Shown piece by piece: positions 6,271 to 12,038 of a stretch of 12,038 nucleotides of DNA (position 1 is its first letter; each line of letters begins with the position of its first letter). A program made the translations under genes and the position numbers. The stretch spans positions 1 to 12,038 of the forward strand of contig CAAFFL010000233.1 in NCBI GenBank assembly GCA_900762125.1, given 5' to 3'. Source of the DNA: an uncultured Prevotella sp. GTDB taxonomy: Bacteria; Bacteroidota; Bacteroidia; Bacteroidales; Bacteroidaceae. The notes below the pieces were generated by a model. The model was not told the DNA's origin, made no database searches, and saw only the letters and a list, made by a program, of their open reading frames with translations.

Positions 6271-6968
6271 ACATTGAGTTGATTCCCGCCATCGATATCA
6301 TCGGCGGCAAGTGCGTACGCCTCACCAAGGGCGACTATGCCGAGAAGACGGTCTACAATGAGGACCCCGTGGCGCAGGCCAAGGAGTTTGAGGCTCTGGG
6401 CTTCAGCCGACTGCATGTGGTCGACCTCGACGGCGCCAAGTCGCGGCATGTCGTCAACATCGACGTCCTCGAGGGCATCACGGCGGCTACACGCCTCACG
6501 GTGGACTTCGGTGGCGGCGTGAAGACCGACGACGACATCTGCAAGGCCTTCGACGCTGGGGCCGCAATGGTCACTGCAGGCAGTATCGCCGTGACTGATC
6601 CCGACACGGTCCTCGCGTGGATCAATCGCTATGGACCTTCCCGTATCATCCTCGGAGCTGACGTCCGTAACGGCAAGGTGAGCATCAACGGGTGGAAAGA
6701 GGACTCAGCGCTCGACCTCCTGCCCTTCCTTCAACGGTATGTAGACGAGGGCATCATCAACGTCCTCTGCACCGACATCGCTCGTGACGGCATGCTCGCG
6801 GGCCCCGCCATCGACCTCTATAAGCAGATCATGACAGCCTTCCCGCAGTTGCACCTCATCGCTTCGGGAGGGGTGAGCAGCAACGCAGATCTCGAGGCGC
6901 TTGACCAAGCAGGCATCCCCGCCGTCGTCTTCGGCAAAGCTTACTATGAGGGTCGCCTCAAGTTCTGA
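6267..6968 (+). CDS. hisA: phosphoribosylformimino-AICAR-phosphate isomerase HisA
   Basis: HisA opens the ribose ring of ProFAR by an Amadori rearrangement to give PRFAR, the substrate of HisF/HisH. The 233-residue product is a (beta/alpha)8 barrel. The two catalytic aspartates are Asp10 in IPAIDIIGGKCVRL and Asp132 in LGADVRNGKVSINGW. Phosphate-binding glycines are seen in VDFGGGVKT (79-87) and IASGGVSS (198-205). The family landmarks VVDLDGA (51-57) and CTDIARDGMLAGP (168-180) are present. The ATG at 6267 overlaps the hisH stop by four bases. A 70-base gap with a hairpin separates it from hisF. Confidence 0.97.
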   Translation: MNIELIPAIDIIGGKCVRLTKGDYAEKTVYNEDPVAQAKEFEALGFSRLHVVDLDGAKSRHVVNIDVLEGITAATRLTVDFGGGVKTDDDICKAFDAGAAMVTAGSIAVTDPDTVLAWINRYGPSRIILGADVRNGKVSINGWKEDSALDLLPFLQRYVDEGIINVLCTDIARDGMLAGPAIDLYKQIMTAFPQLHLIASGGVSSNADLEALDQAGIPAVVFGKAYYEGRLKF

Positions 6969-6997
6969 GTCAGTATAGAGAAGTTCGCTGTCAGACA

Positions 6998-7018
6998 GTC
7001 CGGCTTATCAAGCCGGAC
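6998..7018 (+). promoter_or_regulatory. intercistronic hairpin C before hisF
   Basis: A 9-bp perfect stem (GTCCGGCTT / AAGCCGGAC) closes an ATC loop. It lies in the hisA-hisF gap, followed by CAACAAAAAAGAAAAGAACA and then the hisF ATG 20 bases later. Its sequence differs from hairpins A and B, but the position, stem size, following CAA and A-rich spacer are the same. No T-run follows, so it is not a standard terminator. Confidence 0.7.
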
Positions 7019-7038
7019 CAACAAAAAAGAAAAGAACA

Positions 7039-7800
7039 ATGAACAGTTTAGCCAAACGCATCATCCCCTGCCTCGACGTCAAGGACGGTGAGACTGTCAA
7101 GGGAACGAACTTCGTCAACCTCCGCCATGCAGGCGACCCTGTCGAGCTCGGCAAAGCCTACAGCGACGCGGGGGCCGACGAACTGGTGTTCCTCGACATC
7201 ACTGCGAGCTTCGAAGGACGCAAGACGTTCACGGACATGGTGACTCGTGTGGCACGGGAGATCAACATACCCTTCACCGTTGGCGGAGGCATCAACGAAC
7301 TCTCCGATGTCGAGCGCCTGCTCTATGCCGGAGCCGACAAGGTGAGCATCAACTCCGCAGCACTCCGTTATCCGGAGCTCATCGACCAGATCGCCGCGAA
7401 GTTTGGTTCGCAGGTCTGTGTGGTGGCCATCGACGCTCGCCACGATGCCGACGGATGGAACTGCTATGTGGAGGGTGGGCGCAAGCACACCAACCGTAAG
7501 CTCTTCGAATGGGCACAGGAGGCTGCCGACCGTGGTGCGGGGGAGATCCTCTTCACCAGCATGGACCACGACGGCGTGAAGCACGGCTTTGCCAATGATG
7601 CCCTGGCCGAGCTTGCCACAGAGTTGCCCATACCCATCATCGCCTCGGGTGGAGCGGGAGCCATGGAGCACTTCCGCGATGCGTTCACGCTGGGACATGC
7701 TGACGCAGCCCTCGCTGCATCCGTCTTCCATTTCGGCGAGATCAGCATCCCCGACCTCAAGCGTTACCTCCGCCAGGAGGGCATCAACATCCGCATATAA
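7039..7800 (+). CDS. hisF: imidazole glycerol phosphate synthase, cyclase subunit HisF
   Basis: HisF pairs with HisH and uses its ammonia to convert PRFAR to imidazole glycerol phosphate and AICAR. The 253-residue (beta/alpha)8 barrel has the usual length. The catalytic aspartates are Asp13 in IIPCLDVKDG and Asp132 in VVAIDARHD. The motifs KGTNFVNLRHAGDP (21-34), TVGGGIN (80-86), KVSINSAA (101-108), TSMDHDG and IASGGAG fit the family. The start is set by the conserved LAKRIIPCLDV opening. hisIE follows after 11 bases, consistent with one transcript. Hairpin C lies upstream and could tune hisF expression relative to hisA. Confidence 0.97.
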   Translation: MNSLAKRIIPCLDVKDGETVKGTNFVNLRHAGDPVELGKAYSDAGADELVFLDITASFEGRKTFTDMVTRVAREINIPFTVGGGINELSDVERLLYAGADKVSINSAALRYPELIDQIAAKFGSQVCVVAIDARHDADGWNCYVEGGRKHTNRKLFEWAQEAADRGAGEILFTSMDHDGVKHGFANDALAELATELPIPIIASGGAGAMEHFRDAFTLGHADAALAASVFHFGEISIPDLKRYLRQEGINIRI

Positions 7801-7811
7801 AGAAAACAAAA

Positions 7812-8450
7812 ATGGATATCGATTTCAACAAGATGGGCGGCCTCGTCCCCGCCATCATCCAGGACGCCGTGACAAAGAACGTCCTCATGCTCGGCTTCAT
7901 GAATGAGGACGCCTACCAGAAGACCATCGACACGAAGAAGGTCACCTTCTGGAGCCGCTCACGCCAGTGCCTGTGGACCAAGGGCGAGACGTCGGGCAAC
8001 TTCCTCAACCTCGTCAGCATACAGAACGACTGTGACCACGACACGCTCCTCATCAAGGTGCATCCCGACGGCCCCACCTGTCATCTCGGCACGGACACCT
8101 GCTGGGGAGAGACCAACGACCTCAACCCCATCCTCTTCCTCACCGAGCTGCAGGACTTCATCAACCGCCGCCACGATGAGATGCCGGAGAACAGCTATAC
8201 AACCTCCTTATTTAAGAAAGGTGTAAACAAGATGGCGCAGAAGGTCGGCGAGGAAGCCGTGGAGACCGTCATAGAGGCAACCAACGGCACTGACGAGAAC
8301 CTCATCTACGAGGCATCGGACATGCTCTACCACCTCATCGTCCTCCTTACTTCCAAGGGTCTGCGCATCGAGGACATTGCCCGCGAACTGGCCAAACGCC
8401 ACAACCCCGACTGGGACAAGGTACGCCGCATCGCAAAGAGCAAGAGCTAG
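7812..8450 (+). CDS. hisIE: bifunctional phosphoribosyl-AMP cyclohydrolase / phosphoribosyl-ATP pyrophosphatase HisIE
   Basis: HisIE carries out the second and third steps of histidine synthesis: the HisE part removes pyrophosphate from PR-ATP, and the HisI part opens the purine ring of PR-AMP. Residues 1-105 are HisI, with Asp73, Asp75 and Asp77 and Cys74 in NDCDHD, and Cys90 and Cys97 in GPTCHLGTDTCW as Mg and Zn ligands. Residues about 106-200 are HisE, with Glu147, Glu148 and Glu151 in KVGEEAVETV and Glu167/Asp170 in YEASDML forming the MazG-type metal site. A basic tail of about 15 residues follows KRH. The two-domain fusion of 212 residues is normal for Bacteroidetes. The ATG follows an A-rich leader. 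A 55-base gap with hairpin B separates it from ftsE. Confidence 0.96.
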   Translation: MDIDFNKMGGLVPAIIQDAVTKNVLMLGFMNEDAYQKTIDTKKVTFWSRSRQCLWTKGETSGNFLNLVSIQNDCDHDTLLIKVHPDGPTCHLGTDTCWGETNDLNPILFLTELQDFINRRHDEMPENSYTTSLFKKGVNKMAQKVGEEAVETVIEATNGTDENLIYEASDMLYHLIVLLTSKGLRIEDIARELAKRHNPDWDKVRRIAKSKS

Positions 8451-8469
8451 CATTAGTACCAAGTATGTT

Positions 8470-8489
8470 CTCCGCCTTCCAAGGCGGAG
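8470..8489 (+). repeat. hairpin repeat copy B, 16 bases before the ftsE start
   Basis: The stem CTCCGCCT / AGGCGGAG is identical to copy A; the loop is TCCA instead of TCCG. The flanks TGTT and CAAAA are the same, and the distance to the next ATG is again exactly 16 bases. It lies between hisIE and ftsE. No T-run follows on either strand. Confidence 0.8.
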
Positions 8490-8505
8490 CAAAAATAGAT
8501 ACAGC

Positions 8506-9219
8506 ATGTTAATAGACTATCAAAACGTAAATATCTACCAGCAGGACGCCCTCATCCTGGAAAACGTCAACTTCCACGTCGACGAGGGAGAGTTCGTATA
8601 CATCATTGGTAAGGTGGGCTCTGGCAAGACGTCACTCATGAAGACGCTCTACTGTGAGCTGGATCTCAAGAACGACAAGACCGAGAAGGCAGAGGTCCTC
8701 GGACGTGACCTGAAGACGCTCCGGCGCAAGGAGATCCCTGCCCTCCGCAAGGAAATGGGCATCATCTTCCAAGACTTCAAGCTCCTCCACGACCGTGATG
8801 TCTATGCCAACCTCCACTTTGTGCTGCGGGCAACAGGATGGAAGGACAAGGCCGACATTGACAAGCGTATCGACGACGTCCTCGAGGCTGTTGGCATGGT
8901 GCACAAAAAGCACTCCATGCCCCACGAGCTCTCGGGCGGTGAGCAGCAGCGCATCGCCATCGCACGCTCCATCCTCAACCACCCCAAGGTCATCGTGGCG
9001 GATGAGCCTACCGGAAACCTCGACCCCGAGACGGCCAACAACATCGTGCAGCTGCTGAAGAACGTTGCCGCACAGGGCACCGCCGTGGTGATGTCCACCC
9101 ACAACATACAGATGCTCGACCGCTTCCCAGGCATCGTCTACCGTTGCAAGGACCACATCCTGCTGGAGGTCACCCACGAATACAACCATCTCGACCTCAC
9201 CGAGGACGAAGAGGGTTAA
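8506..9219 (+). CDS. ftsE: cell-division ABC ATPase FtsE
   Basis: FtsE is the cytoplasmic ATPase that with the membrane protein FtsX activates peptidoglycan hydrolases at the septum. From ATG 8506 the product has 237 residues. ABC motifs are in order: Walker A GKVGSGKT (35-42), Q-loop Gln89 in IIFQDFKLL, signature LSGGEQQR (142-149), Walker B VIVADEP with Glu167, and switch His199 in STHN. IIFQDFKLLHDRDVYANL and DEPTGNLDPETA are typical of FtsE rather than of metabolite importers. A longer frame from ATG 8377 would overlap the hisIE 3' end and is rejected. ftsX is not adjacent, so the partner must be elsewhere. The gene follows hairpin B and precedes lysC by 28 bases, an arrangement I recall from other Bacteroidales. 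Confidence 0.93.
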   Translation: MLIDYQNVNIYQQDALILENVNFHVDEGEFVYIIGKVGSGKTSLMKTLYCELDLKNDKTEKAEVLGRDLKTLRRKEIPALRKEMGIIFQDFKLLHDRDVYANLHFVLRATGWKDKADIDKRIDDVLEAVGMVHKKHSMPHELSGGEQQRIAIARSILNHPKVIVADEPTGNLDPETANNIVQLLKNVAAQGTAVVMSTHNIQMLDRFPGIVYRCKDHILLEVTHEYNHLDLTEDEEG

Positions 9220-9247
9220 ATGAAAACAAACAAAACAAACGAAGAAT

Positions 9248-10564
9248 ATGAAGGTCATGAAATTTGGCGGCACTTCCGTTGGAAGTCCCGAACGCATGAA
9301 GAACGTTGCCTCACTGATCACAGAGTCGGGCGAACCGGTGTTTGTGGTGCTCTCGGCTATGAGCGGTACCACCAATTCCCTTGTGGAGATTAGCGACTAC
9401 CTCTACAAGAAGAACCAGGAGGGCGCCAACGAGGTCATCAACAACCTTGAAAAGAAATACCTGGGACACCTCGATGAGCTCTATGCCACTGACGAGACGA
9501 AGCAGGCCACAAGAGAGTTTTTCGAGAGCGAGTTCAGTTATATGCGCTCGTTCACCAAGGACATCTTCACCAGCTTTGAGGAGAAGGCTATTATTGGACA
9601 GGGTGAGATCCTTTCCACCAACATGATGGTCAACTACCTCAAGGAGCAGGGCGTCAATGCCGTCCTGCTCAATGCCTTAGACTTCATGCGCACCGACAAG
9701 AATGGTGAGCCCGATACACCTTATATTAAAGAGAAGCTCAAGGCCGTCATGGCTGAGAACGAAGGCTTCCAGATTTACATCACCCAGGGCTTCATCTGCC
9801 GCAATGCCTACGGCGAGATGGACAATCTGCAGCGTGGTGGTTCGGACTATACTGCCTCTCTCGTTGGCGCGGCTTTGCCGGCTGATGAGATTCAGATCTG
9901 GACCGACATCGACGGCATGCACAACAACGACCCGCGCGTAGTGGACAAGACCGAGGCTGTCCGTCAGCTGAACTTTGAGGAGGCTGCCGAGTTGGCCTAC
10001 TTTGGCGCGAAGATCCTCCACCCCACCTGTGTGCAACCGGCTAAATATGCGGGCATCCCCGTCCGACTGAAAAACACCATGGACCCGAAGGCCGAAGGGA
10101 CGATCATCGACAACGTCCTCGTCCGCGGAAAGATCAAGGCTGTGGCTGCCAAGGACAACATCATCGCCATCAAGATCAAGTCGTCGCACATGCTGCTCGC
10201 CACGGGTTTCCTACGCAAGGTGTTCGAGATCTTCGAGAGCTACCAGACACCTATCGACATGATCGCCACCTCGGAGGTCGGCGTCTCGATGAGTATCGAC
10301 CATGATGACCACCTCAACGAAATTGTCGATGAACTGAAGAAGTACGGCACCGTGACTGTTGACACCAACATGTGCATCATCTGCGTCGTTGGCGACCTCG
10401 ACTGGAGCAACCTCGGCTTCGAGACACTCGCCACGGACGCTATGAAGGACATCCCCGTGCGAATGATCAGCTATGGCGGCAGCAACTACAACATCTCGTT
10501 CCTCATCAAGGAGAACGACAAGAAGCGCGCCCTGCAGAGCCTCAGCGACACGCTGTTCAAGTAA
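9248..10564 (+). CDS. lysC: aspartate kinase (class III, LysC type)
   Basis: This enzyme phosphorylates aspartate, the first step toward diaminopimelate, lysine, threonine and methionine. The 438-residue product is a monofunctional aspartokinase. KFGGTSVGSPERM (5-17) opens the kinase domain, with QRGGSDYTASL (195-205) and WTDIDGMHNNDPR (218-230) completing the active site. Two ACT domains follow (about 303-370 and 371-438). The first holds MLLATGFLRKVFEIF (315-329) and IATSEVGVSM (339-348), which align with the lysine-binding region of E. coli LysC, so feedback by lysine is likely. At the position of E. coli Ser321 there appears to be Ala318. No homoserine dehydrogenase is fused. The leader is A-rich with no promoter visible, so it is probably transcribed with ftsE and lysA. 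Confidence 0.95.
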   Translation: MKVMKFGGTSVGSPERMKNVASLITESGEPVFVVLSAMSGTTNSLVEISDYLYKKNQEGANEVINNLEKKYLGHLDELYATDETKQATREFFESEFSYMRSFTKDIFTSFEEKAIIGQGEILSTNMMVNYLKEQGVNAVLLNALDFMRTDKNGEPDTPYIKEKLKAVMAENEGFQIYITQGFICRNAYGEMDNLQRGGSDYTASLVGAALPADEIQIWTDIDGMHNNDPRVVDKTEAVRQLNFEEAAELAYFGAKILHPTCVQPAKYAGIPVRLKNTMDPKAEGTIIDNVLVRGKIKAVAAKDNIIAIKIKSSHMLLATGFLRKVFEIFESYQTPIDMIATSEVGVSMSIDHDDHLNEIVDELKKYGTVTVDTNMCIICVVGDLDWSNLGFETLATDAMKDIPVRMISYGGSNYNISFLIKENDKKRALQSLSDTLFK

Positions 10565-10623
10565 GCCAAAAGAAAAGACTGATATTCATACGGTAAACAG
10601 ATACACAACACAGAATATAGATA

Positions 10624-11781
10624 ATGAAAGGTACATTCCCTATAAACAAGTTTCACGACGTACGGACGCCATTCTACTATTATGACACGCCGCTGCTCCA
10701 ACGGACGCTGGCAACGATCAACGAGGAAACGGCAGCCTATGACAACTTCCATGTCCACTATGCTGTCAAGGCCAATGCCAACCCGAAGGTGCTGAGCGTT
10801 ATCGCGAAAGCTGGACTAGGTGCCGACTGCGTCAGTGGCGGAGAGATTGCCGCTGCCGTGAAGGCTGGCTTCCCAGGTAACAAGATCGTCTATGCCGGCG
10901 TGGGCAAGAGTGACTGGGAGATTAACCTCGGACTGGACAACGGCATCTTCTGCTTCAACGTGGAGAGCATCCCCGAACTGGAGATCATCAATGAGCTCGC
11001 AGCAAAGAAGAATAAGGTGGCACAGGTCTGCTTCCGCATCAACCCCGAAGTTGGCGCGCATACCCATGCCAACATCACGACGGGTTTGGCGGAGAACAAG
11101 TTTGGCATCGCCATGCGCGACATGGAAGGCGCCATCGAAGAAGCTGCCGGGATGCAGAATGTGCGGTTCGTCGGACTGCATTTCCACATTGGTTCTCAGA
11201 TACTTGACATGAGCGACTTCGAGGCACTCTGCAACCGCATCAATGAGCTACAGGATCAGTTGGAGTGTCACCACATCTACGTGGAGAACATCAATGTAGG
11301 TGGTGGACTGGGCATCAGCTACGACAAACCTAACGAGGAGCCCATACCCAACTTCAAGAGCTACTTCAGCACCTATGCCACGCACCTCCATCTTCGTTCA
11401 GGTCAGCAGTTGCACTTCGAGCTTGGTCGCGCTGTCGTCGGACAGATGGGGTCGCTCATCACCCGGACGCTCTATGTGAAGCAGGGCACATTCAAGCAGT
11501 TTGCCATCGTCGACGCGGGCATGACGGACCTCATCCGTCCGGCGCTCTATCAGGCTTACCACAAGATTGAGAACATCAGCAGCGACGAGCCCAGCGAGAC
11601 CTACGATGTCGTGGGCCCGATCTGCGAATCGAGTGATGTCTTCGGGAAGTCCATCGACCTGAACAAGGCCCATCGCGGCGACTTCATCGCTTTGCGCTCC
11701 GCAGGTGCCTACGGCGAGATCATGGCCAGCCAATACAACTGCCGACCGTTGCCCGTGGGCTATATGGCTGAGGAATTCTGA
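10624..11781 (+). CDS. lysA: diaminopimelate decarboxylase
   Basis: LysA decarboxylates meso-diaminopimelate to L-lysine, the last step of the pathway that lysC opens. The 385-residue fold-type III PLP enzyme has the Schiff-base lysine Lys49 in HYAVKANANP, GLHFHIGSQ (184-192), the phosphate-binding GGGLG (226-230), CESSDVFG with the catalytic Cys334, and SAGAYGEIMASQYN (359-372) near the C-terminus. The usual EPGR motif reads ELGR (266-269), which I recall as normal in Bacteroidales. The 59-base gap after lysC is AT-rich and without a clear promoter or hairpin. With lysC it controls how much diaminopimelate goes to lysine rather than peptidoglycan. Confidence 0.96.
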   Translation: MKGTFPINKFHDVRTPFYYYDTPLLQRTLATINEETAAYDNFHVHYAVKANANPKVLSVIAKAGLGADCVSGGEIAAAVKAGFPGNKIVYAGVGKSDWEINLGLDNGIFCFNVESIPELEIINELAAKKNKVAQVCFRINPEVGAHTHANITTGLAENKFGIAMRDMEGAIEEAAGMQNVRFVGLHFHIGSQILDMSDFEALCNRINELQDQLECHHIYVENINVGGGLGISYDKPNEEPIPNFKSYFSTYATHLHLRSGQQLHFELGRAVVGQMGSLITRTLYVKQGTFKQFAIVDAGMTDLIRPALYQAYHKIENISSDEPSETYDVVGPICESSDVFGKSIDLNKAHRGDFIALRSAGAYGEIMASQYNCRPLPVGYMAEEF

Positions 11782-11792
11782 TCGAGTAGATA

Positions 11793-12038
11793 ATGAATAT
11801 TACTGATTTATTAGATACTACAACAATTATTCTTAGCGGGGTGGTCATCCTCTTGGCCATCATCGCTGCATTATGCAGTCCCTTCTTCCGACTGAAAATC
11901 CGCAACGAAGAAGAGGAGCAAGAGGCAGCAGACTGCAACGACGAAGAACAAGCTGCGGAAGCCAACGAGGGCTCTTCCGCTCCCTGCGATCCTTCGCAGG
12001 GGTGCCAGCCCTCCTATCTCCCTCAGGTCTCCATCATC
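11793..12038 (+). CDS. 5' fragment of a probable membrane-anchored family 2 glycosyltransferase
   Basis: An open frame starts at ATG 11793, 11 bases after lysA, and runs off the window after 82 codons. It begins with MNITDLLDTTT, then a transmembrane helix (about 12-28, IILSGVVILLAIIAALC), FFRLKIRN, and a long acidic stretch rich in Glu, Ala and Asp with several Cys. The last residues, SYLPQVSII, look like the opening strand of a GT2 glycosyltransferase (commonly P-x-VSIIIPVYN). That identification rests on about nine residues and is tentative. The short spacing suggests it belongs to the lysC-lysA transcript. Confidence 0.6.
   Translation, partial: MNITDLLDTTTIILSGVVILLAIIAALCSPFFRLKIRNEEEEQEAADCNDEEQAAEANEGSSAPCDPSQGCQPSYLPQVSII

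Noticed and set aside
7048..7809. 253-codon open frame on the minus strand, antisense to hisF
   Set aside because: hisF is unmistakable on the + strand. The antisense frame is low in motifs, rich in Val/Leu/Asp as expected from reversed GC-rich codons, and has no promoter or leader.
8377..8505. N-terminal extension of FtsE by 43 codons
   Set aside because: It overlaps the hisIE 3' end and hairpin B and lacks similarity to FtsE; ATG 8506 gives the normal N-terminus.
8632..9375. 247-codon open frame on the minus strand over ftsE and the lysC start
   Set aside because: Antisense to ABC motifs and the aspartokinase start; no independent support.

Overview
The window looks like chromosomal DNA from a GC-rich member of the order Bacteroidales, most likely Prevotellaceae. 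Four signs point there. Promoters fit the Bacteroidetes TTTG / TAnnTTTG pattern, start codons are preceded by A-rich leaders without Shine-Dalgarno sequences, hisI and hisE are fused, and the order ftsE-lysC-lysA is one I associate with this group. The genus is an inference. No tRNA, rRNA, insertion sequence, prophage or CRISPR array is visible, and no gene-free stretch exceeds about 160 bases.

Layout. Bases 1-2100 (+) hold ruvC and a ModF-like double-ATPase ABC gene that is broken by a one-base frameshift near its 3' end. Bases 2101-2254 are a convergent gap with a short repeat array of about 22-base period. On the minus strand follow a two-gene unit, rfbC (dTDP-sugar epimerase) and a small lipoprotein. 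From a divergent promoter region at about 3650-3780 starts a + strand pair: a membrane protein joining an HU-type DNA-binding region, a transmembrane helix and a periplasmic SPOR domain, then a zinc-ribbon/FHA protein. A second promoter at about 5650 begins a long co-directional run: hisH, hisA, hisF, hisIE, ftsE, lysC, lysA and the 5' end of a probable membrane-anchored glycosyltransferase.

How the genes fit together. The four his genes cover the middle of histidine synthesis (HisIE, HisA, HisH/HisF). lysC and lysA are the first and last steps of the diaminopimelate/lysine route, which also feeds peptidoglycan. ftsE lies just before them, so one transcript may link precursor supply with division-associated wall remodelling. 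The HU/SPOR protein and FHA protein just upstream may also concern the cell envelope or division.

The most interesting non-gene signals are two near-identical 20-base hairpins, each exactly 16 bases before a start codon (modF-like gene and ftsE), and a third hairpin of different sequence in the same position before hisF. The most interesting proteins are the HU-TM-SPOR protein, which may start leaderless at a GTG, and its FHA partner. I saw no clear-cut defence or mobile system.
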